Below, piece by piece: positions 45,407 through 57,536 of a DNA stretch of 64,000 nucleotides. Below the pieces are notes generated by a model. The model saw only the letters and a list, made by a program, of their open reading frames with translations, did no database searches and had not been told where the DNA came from. This DNA comes from Candidatus Opimibacter iunctus (GTDB lineage Bacteria > Bacteroidota > Bacteroidia > Chitinophagales > Saprospiraceae): positions 62,001 through 126,000 of the forward strand of contig JADJVH010000008.1 of NCBI GenBank assembly GCA_016716665.1, in the 5' to 3' direction. Positions within the stretch are counted from its first letter, which is position 1, and the number at the start of each line of letters is the position of its first letter. The translations under genes were made by a program, and so were the position numbers.

Positions 45407-45916
45407 ATGGCCTATCACACGATCATCCCGTCCCCAATAGGTCCTATCTACCTCGAAGGATCTGAAAAAGGCGTCAGCCGCATCAGTTTTCGCCCGGAAG
45501 ATACCCACGGCGAACAAGGCGAAATACCTGAATGCCTGAAGGATTGCGCCACTCAACTCACCGCCTACTTTGCCGGCACCCTCAAGGAATTTGACCTCAA
45601 GCTTGATTTTGGCGATGCCCCCGACTTCCACAAGGAAGTCTGGAAGATGGTCAGGCTCATCCCATACGGCCGTACAAGGACCTACACCGACATCGCTGAT
45701 GTGATCGACCATCACAATGCCACCCGCGCCGTAGGCCACGCTAACGGCCTGAATCCGATTCCTATCGTCGTCCCTTGTCACCGCGTCATCGGCAAGGACG
45801 GCAGCCTCACCGGCTATGCCTACGGCCTTGAGATGAAGAGGTGGCTGCTGAGTCATGAGTCACCGGGTACGTACATGAAGCAGTCCGACCTGGTGGATAT
45901 CCTGCACCACGCCTGA
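45407..45916 (+). CDS. ogt: Methylated-DNA--[protein]-cysteine S-methyltransferase
   Basis: Repairs O6-methylguanine by suicidal transfer of the methyl group to its own cysteine. The start is set at the ATG at 45407 (MAYHTIIPSPIGPIYLEGSE), giving the normal 169 residues; the open frame upstream is not conserved-looking. The active site is PCHR with Cys124 in IPIVVPCHRVIGKDGSLTGY, preceded by the helix-turn-helix part WKMVRLIPYGRTRTYTDIAD and RAVGHANGLNP. A bidirectional terminator follows. The substrate-binding residues look complete, so it should be active. Confidence 0.96.
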   Translation: MAYHTIIPSPIGPIYLEGSEKGVSRISFRPEDTHGEQGEIPECLKDCATQLTAYFAGTLKEFDLKLDFGDAPDFHKEVWKMVRLIPYGRTRTYTDIADVIDHHNATRAVGHANGLNPIPIVVPCHRVIGKDGSLTGYAYGLEMKRWLLSHESPGTYMKQSDLVDILHHA

Positions 45917-45941
45917 TCCGGTATTATCCTGGATTCCAAAT

Positions 45942-45982
45942 AAAAAAGGGCCTCTCCAGATATAGGAAAGGCCCTTTTCTTT
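45942..45982. terminator. Bidirectional terminator between ogt and the giant gene
   Basis: AAAAAAGGGCCT (45944-45955) pairs with AGGCCCTTTTCT (45969-45980) across a partly paired centre. A-run and T-run on either side suit both convergent genes, whose stops lie at 45916 and 45996. Confidence 0.85.
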
Positions 45983-45995
45983 ATTGCAGAGACGT

Positions 45996-48900
45996 TTACT
46001 TATCCCTGATGACAAGGACCACTTGTGTATATATTTCCCTGCCTGTCTGCAGGTCTACAAGGTAGCTGCCTTCAGCCAGGCCAGATACATCTATCGTGTA
46101 TTCATTCCAGCCGGATATTGCGTTCTGGACTGACGTATTGACCACCTGACCCATTGTATTCAACATCCGCACGTTTACTTGCTGCTCTCTCGGAGATCTG
46201 AATGAGACTTGCAGTTTGTCACTTACCGGATTAGGCTTGAACAGAACATCTTCCAGTGACTCATCATGGACGACTGGCTTCGAGCCTATAGTTACACCCA
46301 ATGCAGGGTCAGCCGCAGGGTCAACAGTTCCATGATTTCCTGAGGCAAATCCTTGCAATGGATCATCACATTCCAGGACAGCGGTACAGACAGTCTCACA
46401 TCCATAGGCATCCGTCACCGTCAGGCTGACATCTACGGATGAGAATCCTATATAAATCGTAATCTGTGATGTCCCTTGTCCGGACTGCAACAGGTAATCA
46501 TCACCATCAAGACCCCATGCATATGTGTATGGCGCCACACCATCCGTGACAATCGCTGAAATGACCACACCATGCGTACTGCACTCCACTGCAGGCGGCA
46601 GCAGGATCGAACATTCGAGAAATGTATTCGGAATCCACAGGATATGTTGAGAGGCTGTAGATGCATTACCACATGCATCTGTAGCAACCCACGTACGGGT
46701 TACATCAAATGTTCCTGCCTGAGCACCTGGCAGTATAGACTCTGTGTACGAAATAGCTATAGGCTGTGCATTATCCTCTGCCATGATCGCAGGCACTGCA
46801 GGCAACGGAGCACATGTGACCTTCGTATCTGCAGGCACTCCCGAAATCAGCGGGGGCAGGTCATCGATCACATTCACACTAAAGGTGACCACAGTGGCAT
46901 TTCCACATACATCCGTCGCGGTCCAGGTATACACACGCTGCTCATAGTATCCGGCGAGTTGACAATCATCGGTCAATATAGATTGAAGGGAAAAGACCGG
47001 ATCAATTTGCAAATCACATTCATCTTCTACATACACACTGCTCTCATCGAGGGCATTGAGTTGATTCATGATGCTCTTATCAGACAACTTCACTGTATTA
47101 TTATCCTGATCTATAAACTTGCGGATGATCGACCAGGAAGGAATCAGGATCTCAGGAGCATCTGTATCATTCATCACAATCGTCTGTTTGACCTGTGACA
47201 AATTGCCACACAGGTCCTTGGCAGACCATGTCCGTACAATGACCAGGCCGTCCCTGCATTCGGTATCGAGGGTATCCTGTACCATCGCTACCTGTACAAA
47301 TGAACCGGCACACTCATCATAAGCAGACACTTCGGGGAGACTGAGATCATCGCACAATTCAGGTACTACTCCCTCGATCACAGGTCCCGATCCGTCTCCG
47401 ACGTGGATGAGTTGTGTCCGGGTCGTGCTATTTCCGCAGGCATCAATAGCATTGACACGTCGGTAGATGTCATATTCAAACGCGCAGTCTCCGGCGATGA
47501 TGCTGTCACGGGTCGAAACGATGATCTGTTGACAATTGTCAGTAGCAACGATCCCAGGTATTGTGTCATTGCACCCAATAGTGATCTCATCCTTAAAACC
47601 GGGTAATTCAGGAGCAGTATTATCAACGATATTGACCTGGGCAGTCAACTGACTGTTGTTGCCACAGATATCCGTTGCAGTCCACTCGAGGATCAATGAT
47701 GCGACGATCCCTGTTGTCGCGCAATTGCCTGTAGAGACCAGTTTTTCAGTATACCTGATGTCAAGTCCCTTGCTGCAATTGTCTTCCGCATGTACATCTT
47801 CTACGCCAAAGGAGGTGTATTGCTCTTCATTGGTACCACACTCTACCGTCAACACATCACCTGGCTGGAGTGCAGCCAGCACAGGATTGACAAATGTCAT
47901 GACCGGTGGGATATGATCATCAGGGATCAGGATCGCAGTATCCCTCACTGTATTCCCACAAGGATCAAAACCCTCATAGGTCCTCCTGATTGCTTTTCCG
48001 GTGCCACATGGATTGAGGATCTCCACATCCCAGTATCGCAGGTTACCATTGCCACAATTGTCGATGACCTCTATCTCATTGAGTGCAGGATCACCGATAC
48101 AGGTGACTTCTGGCACACCAACGATGACCGGCTCTTCGTCATCTACCAATTGCACTTTCAAGGTCAGGACGGATTTGTTGCCACAGGCATCGGTTCCTGT
48201 CCATTGATAGGTGCGCTCTTCGGCATAGCCTGAGTACTCACAATTGCGGGAGATGATGGTTGCTTGCTTGAAGGTGATCGTCGGACTGCTTCCACATGAT
48301 GGAGGACTCATGACAGATCCTACATTGAGTTGATCGTAGAATGCAGGTATACCACCTTCATTGCACGTATATTCAAAGGATGTACTCTCACTGATACCGG
48401 ACAGTTGTGGTGGCGTGAGGATCAATACTGGCCCTGTATCATCAGTCAGTGTGATATACTGCACGGCTGTAGATACATTACCACAAAGGTCTTTGGTCGT
48501 CCAGGTCCGTGTGATGATCTGCCCATTCTGGCATCCAGGCAGTGGTTGCGATTCTACCATGCTGATATCACAGGCACAAAGGCACTCATCAGTAGCGGTG
48601 ACCAATGGAGGTTCCGGTATGGCATCACATCGCACTGTAGTATCAGCCGGTATGCCCTGGAAGACCGGTGCGATTTCGTCAACGAGTTCGAGGAATACAA
48701 AGGCACTGCTGCTGTTGCCACATGCATCGGTCGCTGTCCATGTCAGGCGGTAACGATTGATATAGCCATCTGTAGCACAATCTCCCTGGTCGAGGAGGAG
48801 ATCTGCGAAGATCACAGTGACTGCGCCTCCGCAGTTGTCTGTAGTTGAAATACTTCCTGTACCCAACTCTGGAATTTCCCACGAAGGATCTTGTCCAAGG

Positions 48901-51900
48901 CATTGCACTTTGACAGTACCACCATTGGGTACACCTTGTATCAAAGGATCTGTAAAGGTGATGACAGGTGCGGTATTGTCAAATACAGTGATGACTTGTT
49001 GGCATGTAGATGAATTACCGCAGGCATCTGTAGCACGATAGGTCCTGGTGACTACAAAACGGTTTACGCAGGTCTGGTTGCTGATCACATCATTGACAAA
49101 TGTAACCGTGGCTGTTCCGCCGCAATTGTCAGAAGTAATGACACTTGCAACATTTGGCGTTGGTACCAGGCTTGCACACTGAACAGTGATATTGACAGGG
49201 CAAGTGATGGTCGGTGGTGTATTATCAAAGACCGTAATGATCTGTGCACAGGTCGCTGAGTTACCGCAGAGGTCTGTAGCACGATACGTGCGTGTCAATG
49301 TATAGCGATTAGGACAAGTCTGGTTGGAGATCACATCGCTGACATGGGTGATCGTCGCTGTTCCAGAGCAGTTGTCTGTTGCTGTTACCAGTGCGATATT
49401 TGGTACAGGCACGAGGTTAGCACATTGTACAGTGATGTTGACTGGACAAGATATAGATGGCGGGGTGTCATCAAATACCGTGATGATCTGATTGCATGTC
49501 GCAGAGTTGCCGCACAGGTCCGTGGCTCTGTAAGTGCGTGTGACCGTGTACCTGTTTGGACAGGTCTGATTGGAGATCACATCACCTACATGGGTGATCG
49601 TAGCTGTTCCTGAGCAATTGTCTGTTGCAGTCACTAGTGCAATATTCGGCGCTGGTACGAGGGCTGCGCATTGCACTGTGATACCCGTGGGGCAAGTCAA
49701 AGACGGAGCCGTATTATCAAATACCGTTATGGTCTGCACACGTCGAAGAATTACCACATCCATCAGTAGCTCGGTAGGTGCGGGTGATGGTGTATCGGTT
49801 AGCACAGGTCTGGTTGGAGATGACATCACCGACAAAGGTTATTGTTGCTGCATTGCCACAATTGTCAGTAGAAGATACTGCACCAGGATTAGCAGCAGGC
49901 ACGAGACTTGCACACTGTACTGTGATATTAGCAGGACAACCGATTTGTGGCACAGCATCATCGTTGAGGATTGTGCCTGTACCATCAAGAGTCGCGCCGC
50001 TACCACTAAAGGTGATGGCACGTCCATTGGTATTGAGGTTACTCAACCTATCCAGGAACGTTTCATTTGCTTCGATAAAGCAATCACCGACCAGGGAGAC
50101 TTGTATGGTAGCTTGTTGCACACCTGCTGCAATACTATTCATACCCGAAGCAGCCAGATAATCATTGTTGGCCACTGTCGCAGTGCCATCGAGTGTTGCA
50201 TGGGTAAAGGAAACATTGGCATCAGATGGATTGCTCATATTCACAGTGTATACCATGACCAGATTGCTGGCGGTACATCCTTCTGCCAGTGATGGATTCG
50301 ATATCGTGATGACTGCATTGTCATCATTGGTGATCGTACCGGTGCCACTACCATCCAGGATAGAAGCATTGACCGGATTTGATAATGTCATCAGTACTGT
50401 TTCATTCAGTTCAACTTTATTATCCCCATTGACCACAACGCTAACTGTCTGTGTGAATGCGCCTCCTGCTGTAAAATTGAGTGTGCCCGCGGCCAGCGGT
50501 TGATAGTCTAGATCAGCAGTTGTTGCAGTGCCACCGGTGATAGCATAATCAATAGAGCAGGCGTTTGCATTGACCGTGCGTGTGACGGTAAAGATAAGAT
50601 TGGAGGTGCCCGCATTTCCCTCTGCTATTGTAGGGTCATCGATCGAAAACTGGGTGTTGACGATTTGAATTGGATAATCCTCCACTTCGCCTGTATTGTC
50701 CAAACCTGTAGGTGATAGATTGCCATGTCCAAAGCGGAAACGGGTAAAAGAATTTCCAGGTGATGCCCCTGCAGGCACTGAAAATGTAAGCATATTACTA
50801 CCGGCGGTGAGTGCTGTATTGGTAAATATTTGTTCTGCGGGACTTTCCCATGAACCATTGAGATTGAAATCAACCCATGCATTGAGTAGTCCCGGAGTAG
50901 AAGCGATGACGCTCAGATCGGCAGTGGTATTGATCACGATTACGCCAGGCAATATGACACCATCGTCATCATCCCCTTCTACATCAATATCATCTCCATT
51001 TGCGGTTCCGGTTGGCTGTCCGTTGGCATCTCCATCAATGCCAGCTCCCAGGTATATGCCAAATTGTGCCTTATGCACGGCACCATTGGATGCAGCAAGT
51101 GTCGGATAGGTCGGATCAGGAGCATCGCCATAATCGAGTTCGTCGTTCTGTATTGTTCCGGTCTGAGGCGAACCCGCAGTAGTCACGCCGGCAGGAGCTC
51201 CAGTGATAGTGCCTAATGCCACTGAAAATGTCTCATCATTTTCAACAATGAAATCACCATTGACATTGACGGTGATCTGGCTTGCTTCATTCATGGTCCC
51301 CGTAAAGGTCAGCGTACCATCATTGTCCACATAGTCGCTGTTGGCTATCGTGGCCGTCCCGTCAGAGGTAGTATACGGGAGGGTAAAACCACCCTGCACA
51401 GGATTATTGAGCGTGGCGGTAAAGATGAATGGGCTCAACCCCGTATTTCCTTCTTGTAGCGAAACCCCACCAGCCGGAGTCAGGGTGACAGTGGCTGCAT
51501 CATCATTGGTGATGGTGCCTGTTCTACTGGAAGTACCTAATGTAACATTTCTACCTGAGGCACTCAGGTTGTTTATGGCAACATTATATACCTCTGCATT
51601 TTCCACCTTGTTATCATTGTTGATGGTCACATTTACGGATTGGGCTGTTGTCGTACCTGGTACGAAGGTGACTCCCTGATTGGTGATCCCATTATAATCA
51701 TTGTCTGCAGTGGTTGCAGTCCCATCTGATGTAGAAAACTGAACGGTCACTGGGACATCTACCGGATTACTCAAGGTGACAGAGAATACTTGTGGAGTGA
51801 GGTTTTCAGCCTGTGTGACATTTGCGGCGAGGGCGACCATGGCTGCATCATCATTAGTGATTGTTCCTGTCTGTGGCGAACCAACTTTAGTGATTGCTGC

Positions 51901-54900
51901 AGCTTGAGTAGAAGAAGTTCCACTGATTGCACCCAGCGCGACACTAAAGGTTTCATTTAACTCCACCTTATTATCTCCGTTGACCAATACAGTTATTGTT
52001 TTTGCTTCTCCGGCTGTGCCGGCAAAAACAAGTGTACCATCATTGTCGGCATAATCGCCGTCGGCTGCTGTTGCCGTGACATTATCCGTTGTAAATGCAA
52101 CCTGGAATCCACCCTGAACTACAGAGCTCAAAGTAGTTGTAAACGTGTATGCCACTGAACCTGCATTACCTTCGTTTTGTGTAATACCACCCGTTAAAGT
52201 TAACGTTGCAGCATCGTCATTGTTGATTGTACCAATGCCCTGCGCATCGGCCACACCTGCATTAACTACATTGGTGAGATTTACAAAAAAAGTTTCATTG
52301 TCTTCTATGGTGAGATCACCATTGACTGTGACGTTGAAGGTTTAAGTGGAAAGGCCTTCAGCTATGACCTGTCCTGTAAGTGAACTTGGGACATAATCAT
52401 TGTTGGCTGTTGTGGCTGTATTGTCCTGTGTGGCAATATCAAAGGATACGCCCCCTGGCCCTGCAGGTGTGTTGAGGCTGACTGTAAAGGCAAACGTTGT
52501 CGTTCCTGCATTTCCTTCTGCGAGAGTGACATCATTGATGGATATCGCCCTGTTGAGGATCTGGACCTGATAATCTTCCACTTCGCCATCTGCTGCTGTC
52601 CCGGTAAAACTCAATCCACTTGCTGTAGATATACGGAATCGCGCAAAAGAAGTTCCTACAGATGCACCTGCCGGGACAGCTACACTCAGTGCATTATTGC
52701 CGGCAACAACGGCTGTGTTTGAAAATATTTGTTCACCAGCATCACTCCAGTCGCCATCGCGATTATAATCAAGCCATGCATTTAATACACCAGCTCCGGA
52801 TGCATTGACTGTGACACTTGAACTCAATCCGGTGATAAAAGAAAATGGCAGCGTGACACCATCTTCATCTGCTCCATCACCTGTAGAAGTTGCATTAGGC
52901 TGTCCATCTGCATCAGCATCCACAGTAGCACCCAGGCGAAGCCCTCCTGTAACCAGGCTATGCCTCGCACCATTATTTGCCAGCGTGGTTGGATACGTTC
53001 CTGCAAAACCGCTTTGAGCTGCAGTAGGTGCATCTCCCCAATCTGATTCGTCATTAAGGATTGTGACCGTCTGAGGTGAACCCACAATAGTTACGGTACC
53101 AGGTGCTGGCAATCCGGACAGGCTATTGATCGCCGCCTGAAAGGTCTCATCCGTTTCAATATTGAGATCTCCATTGATGGCCACGGTGAACATTTTTACC
53201 TCTCCGGCATTACCGGTGAATAATAAGGAGCCATCATTGTCTGCATAATCAAGATCGGATGTGGTTGCAGTGCCATCATTGGTGGTGTAATTTGCTGTCA
53301 ACCCGCCCTGTACAGCATTGTTGAGTGTAGCACTGAAGTTGACTAGTGTTGTACCAGAGTTACCCTCATTGACGGATACCCCACCACTGAGCGTCACCGT
53401 TGCATTGTCATTGTCAATGATGTTGCCCGTTGCGCTTGCCGTTCCAAGACTCACATTGCGACCACTGGCAGCAAGTGTTCCAAGTGATGCCGAAAATGTT
53501 TCACTACTCTCAACGATCGCATCATTCACAGTCGTCACCGTCACATTTTGAGGGGTAGTGGTATTAGCAGGAAAGATGAGGGTTTGATTGACTACAGCAG
53601 GATAATCGCCAGGGGCTACAGCGGTCCCATTAGCTGTATTCACTTGTACCGTGACCGGCACATCTACAGGATTGCTAAGGGTAACGGAAAATAGAATGAC
53701 GAGGCCTTCAATGGTAGATGAATTTCCGGTAAATTCTACGACGGCGGCATCATCATTGGTGATCGTCCCTGTTTGCGGTGAGCCTGCCGTGGTGACTCCA
53801 CCGGGTCCTCCGGAGATAGCTCCGAGCGCAACCGTAAATGTTTCATTCAATTCCACTTTGACATCGGAGGTAGTATTCACCGTGATGATTTGACTTTCAC
53901 CTGTCGTACCTGCAAAAACAAGGGAACCATCATTGTCGGTGTAGTCATTGTCTGCCGTGGTTGCCGTTCCATTATTGGACGTATACGCCAGATTGAAACC
54001 TCCCTGGACAGGATTGTTCAATGTGGCTGTAAATACAAAAGAGGTTCCTTCATTTTGTGAGACACCGCCAGACAGTGTCACTACTGCAGCATCATCATTT
54101 GTGATCGTACCCAGGCCTGAAGCATCGGCAAGGATTACTCCGGGAGGTGCGGCGGAAAGCACAACCGTAAATGTCTCATTTGCTTCCACCACATTATCCT
54201 GATTGACCAATACAGTCACTGTGGCAGTAAACGATCCACCTGCTGTAAATGTGACAATACCGCTGCTAATAGCTGCAAAATCTGATGGGCTTGACGCAGT
54301 GCCCGTCATCGTATTTACATCCAGGCTAAAGGCATCCGAATTATTAGAACGCGTAACCGTGAAGTTAAATGATGTGGCAGAACCGCCGGTACCTTCATTC
54401 AACGTGACATCATTGATGGAAACCACCGTGGGTGCCTTAAAGCCAAAGTCAACAGTTAGATTGGTATTGTTATCCCCATCTCCATCATCTGTTGGCTCAG
54501 AGGCGAATGACAAGGTAATAGCTCTTGAAGCGAAACCGAATCCATTGATTGCATCCCCATTATCATCATTATTCACATTATTATCCGGATCTGGAGCACT
54601 AGTGGTGGGACTGGTTACCAAAGGTTGCATCAATGTATTATCGTAAAGTGATCCCCCGGGCAGGAAATTAGAGGGCGCAATTTCAACAATATAATCATCG
54701 GGGCAAATCGGATTGAAAGAATACAATCCTCCTCCCGCTGTCAAGGTGGATGTCAATGAAGGTCCGTCACCTGCATCCAAAACACCATCTCCATCATCAA
54801 GGTAGAGTTTGGCGGTCACATTATCCTTACCGCTATCTCCGGCATCAAAAACACCATTTCGGTTTTGGTCAATATAGACCAGGTTGCCCAGGGAGAGGGC

Positions 54901-56335
54901 GTTAACGGTGACGACAGCATTGCAGGTGGAAGTATTGTTATTGTTATCCGTTACGGTGAGTGTGACTGTATTGTTACCAATATTGGCGCAGGTAAAATTT
55001 GTTTGTGATAACGCATAGCCCAGGATGCCGCAGGCATCAGAGGATCCATTATTCACCTGGGCTGGTGTGATCGTGACCATCCCGCTTGCATCAAGCTGTA
55101 CAGTGACGTTCTGACACACTGCTAAAGGAGGCACATTATCAGCTACGGTCACATTAGCAGTGCATGTACTGGATAGTCCATTATTGCCGGTAACCGTAAG
55201 TGTAACCATTTGAGTTCCGATATTGGCACAGGTAAAGGCAGATGGAGATACAGTCATACTTTGGATGCCGCATGTAGCGGTTGAGCCATTATTCACCTGA
55301 GCTGCCGTCAATGTCCCATTTCCGCTGGAGTTGAGCTGAACTATAGCATTCTTACATCCTGCTACGGGAACATTATTATCTTGGACAGTAACTGTAGTTT
55401 GACAGGTTCCCAATCGGCCACAATGATCCATGACCGTGAGCGTCACAGTATTTGTGCCCACATTAGCACAGGTAAATGAACTCGGATTGACTGACATACT
55501 GGCAATTCCGCAATTGTCACTGGAACCATTGTTGATCTGAGAGGCGGTAATCGTTGCTGTTCCTGCAGCTGATAATTGGATCGTAGCCGGCTGGCATACT
55601 GCTACCGGGTTGATGAGATCCGGAACTGCCGTAACGACGACAGGATTGCCGATGTAGGCATCAATGCACCCCTGGTTTGCGGAGTCCCTGATTTTTACAT
55701 TATAATTTCCCGGGGCTAGATTGCCAAAAAAATTACTGGTCTGCCAGGAGACTCCATTATTGACCGAATATTCGATAACACCTGTACACGTGCAGGTCAC
55801 TGGTGTTACGATAATAATACCATTGTTCATGCAGCATGTGGCATTGAGTTTGGAGACTCCGTCAAGACTGATATTGCACACCGGTGAATTGGTTTTCAAA
55901 GTAGACAACATTGTCAAAATCAAAGCTCTGATTGCCTCCGCTGTTTGTATTAATCAAGGATACCCTAAGCCAACTGATCCCAGTCCAGTTAAGGGTATGT
56001 GTTTGTGCTCCGCCGACATTTGGGGTAAACAGATATTCGTCCCCCTTGTCGGAATATGCTTTCCAGGTACCATTCCCATTGCCAAATGGTGCTGTAGTAA
56101 AACTGACTACATCCCATGTGAGGGCATTTTTTGTGATTTGGGCTACGTCTCCTACTCCGGCATTTGTCGGAAAAAGCACTCCTCCCGCTCCGCTCCATCC
56201 GGAAAATGAAAATCCTGGATGATTTGGCCCTGTATCAAAGGTCATCGTCATCTGACCACTCATATACATTGGCAACATGAGCATGAGCATGCCGATACCC
56301 AACGAGATGCGGGTCGATAATTTGGTCGTAAGCAT
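45996..56335 (-). CDS. Giant T9SS surface protein: HYR-like, Calx-beta, GEVED and SdrD-B modules
   Basis: One gene of about 3,446 codons, broken at three points as sequenced. The start is the ATG at 56335 (signal LGIGMLMLMLPMYMSGQ). Order of parts: an N-terminal beta-domain; three HYR-like repeats of about 80 residues (INNGSSDNCG, FTCANVGTNTVTLTVMD); an SdrD-B domain (GNLVYIDQNRNGVFDAGD); four Calx-beta domains (ending GTITNDDAA); a GEVED domain (WLDYNRDGDW, GEVEDYQVQI); four more Calx-beta; a second GEVED (VDFNLNGSW, GEVEDYPIQI); two Calx-beta; four almost identical 82-residue HYR-like repeats; nine more divergent ones with DxCGN; a PKD-like domain; and a type A sorting domain (FKPNPVSDKLQVSF, LAEGSYLVDLQTG). 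Likely a cell-surface adhesin. Breaks: near 55881 (one extra base), 52344-52342 (in-frame TAA) and near 49735 (two missing bases). Confidence 0.88.
48979..49960 (-). repeat. Four tandem 246-bp coding repeats in the giant gene
   Basis: The same word (TCAAATACC-like, encoding the DNT of FDNTAP) recurs at 48979, 49225, 49471 and 49717, exactly 246 bp apart (82 codons). The fourth unit ends at 49960, 244 bp on, which is 2 bp short. Each unit encodes CPxxITVQCAxLVPxPN, then DNCxGTATITHV, SNQTCxNRYTxTRTYRATD and CGNSxTCxQ. The high similarity suggests recent duplication and makes this a place where assembly may collapse or expand units. Confidence 0.85.
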
Positions 56336-56463
56336 AGTAGTAATTGGGTTTAGTTGTATAATACTTTGTAGAGCGTTAATAAGGGCATTCAATACCAAAA
56401 AGGCCATTAGGCAACGATCTGTTATGGGTCATTAAAATAGATTTTTGCAGGCGTGACAAATAT

Positions 56464-56560
56464 AATTCACCACTTCATTTCCCACTGTCTTACCATCTTA
56501 CATCAATTCAACAGATCCGGCATCCTTCGACTCCACTCAGGACAAGTGACAATATAGCTG
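56464..56560. repeat. Post-stop word repeats and CTGAGTG element after apaG
   Basis: On the minus strand, following the apaG stop at 56576: a CTTGTCCTGAGTGGAGTCGA element (56548-56524 region), then GATGTAAGATGGTAAGACAG words. The first matches the elements near 43380 and 61940; the second matches the octamer words after trmB. Confidence 0.55.
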
Positions 56561-56575
56561 GCAGAAGACGCCTTA

Positions 56576-56962
56576 TCAGTTAAGGAGATCTGGCATGATG
56601 AGATTGAACGCTGGTATATCTACATTAAACGCCTCCCCCGTATCCAGCCTGATCATCGTATAATATCCGCACATCCTCCCAATAGGATAGGCCAGGACAC
56701 AAAAACTGCTGTACGAATGGAATCCTTCCGGTTCGATGAGTGGTTGCTCGCCGACGACACCGGGACCATCCACTACTTTCTTCTCCCCGTCAGCTTCTGT
56801 GATATCCCAGTGACGGGAGATGAGCTGGATAGGATATTCGTTATAGTTCTTGATGTGGATGGTATAGACGTGCAGGTATTGCGACCTGTGTGGAAACGAA
56901 TGCCCGGGCCGGAAATCACTTTCCACCCCTATCCGTACTCCATGTGTCGTCAATGCCTGCAT
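56576..56962 (-). CDS. apaG: ApaG domain protein
   Basis: Small Fn3-like fold protein (called Co2+/Mg2+ efflux protein; real role unclear). The start is set at the ATG at 56962 (MQALTTHGVRIGVESDFRPG), giving the usual 128 residues. Signature stretches are YLHVYTIHIKNYNEYPIQLI, SRHWDITEADGEKKVVDGPG, VVGEQPLIEPEGFHSYSSFC and GRMCGYYTMIRLDTGEAFNV with the conserved G-x-G-like VDGPGVVGEQP. It begins 4 bp after the stop of gmk and is the last gene of the yicC-gmk-apaG unit. Confidence 0.94.
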   Translation of the reverse strand: MQALTTHGVRIGVESDFRPGHSFPHRSQYLHVYTIHIKNYNEYPIQLISRHWDITEADGEKKVVDGPGVVGEQPLIEPEGFHSYSSFCVLAYPIGRMCGYYTMIRLDTGEAFNVDIPAFNLIMPDLLN

Positions 56963-56966
56963 AGGG

Positions 56967-57536
56967 CTAAAGTAAAAAATTCCGGACAATGTCCTCAGCC
57001 TGGCACAAAGTCTCTTCGAGATCATCATTGATGAGCACGATATCAAACTTAGATTCAAACGTAAGTTCCAATGTTGCTTTGGCCAGCCGCTTCTGCAAGT
57101 TCTCCTCAGTATCCGTGCCACGCGCACGCAGTCTGCGTTCCAACTCCTGCATCGAAGGCACTTTGACAAATACGGTCAGGGTCTCCTCTGGATAGATCTG
57201 CTTGATGTGCAAGGCCCCTTTGACATCGACGTCAAAGATGACATGCTTGCCTTCCTGGTGCACGCGATTGATTTCAGATTTGAGGGTGCCATAAAACTGG
57301 TTGGGATAGACTTCTTCCCATTCAGCAAATGATTCGATATAGATCCAGTGGGTAAAGGTCTCCACAGAGACAAAATAATAATCCTTACCCTCTACTTCAT
57401 GAGGCCTGCGCTGTCGTGTGGTAGCGGAGACCGAAAAGGAAGTGTTTGGAAAATTGGCAAGGATATGCCTGACAATCGTCGTTTTGCCAGAGCCACTGGG
57501 TGCGGTAAAGACAATGAGTTTGCCCGAAGCGCTCAT
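56967..57536 (-). CDS. gmk: Guanylate kinase
   Basis: Converts GMP and ATP to GDP and ADP; essential for nucleotide supply. The 189 residues have the P-loop FTAPSGSGKTTIVRHIL (Lys18), the GMP-binding part SVSATTRQRRPHEVEGKDYY, FAEWEEVYPNQFYGT and VIFDVDVKGALHIKQIYPEE, and a C-terminal lid region RRLRARGTDTEENLQKRLAK. The start overlaps the yicC stop by ATGA, and apaG follows after 4 bp. Confidence 0.97.
   Translation of the reverse strand: MSASGKLIVFTAPSGSGKTTIVRHILANFPNTSFSVSATTRQRRPHEVEGKDYYFVSVETFTHWIYIESFAEWEEVYPNQFYGTLKSEINRVHQEGKHVIFDVDVKGALHIKQIYPEETLTVFVKVPSMQELERRLRARGTDTEENLQKRLAKATLELTFESKFDIVLINDDLEETLCQAEDIVRNFLL

Noticed and set aside
46572..47198. Long open frame on the plus strand opposite the giant gene (also 49570-50292 and 5085-5669)
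   Set aside because: They mirror the codon pattern of the real minus-strand genes, have low-complexity composition and no domain, start site or signal of their own.
48979..49960. Regular 246-bp repeats as a CRISPR or non-coding tandem array
   Set aside because: The units are coding throughout, with no spacers, and translate to HYR-like modules.
7074..52344. Reassignment of TAA as a sense codon, because two genes continue in frame after TAA
   Set aside because: Several intact genes, such as trmB and thiL, end normally at TAA, and both cases are better explained by single-base changes.
56963..57169. Longer apaG start at 57169
   Set aside because: The extra residues are the gmk gene read in another frame; the ATG at 56962, 4 bp after gmk, gives the normal length.
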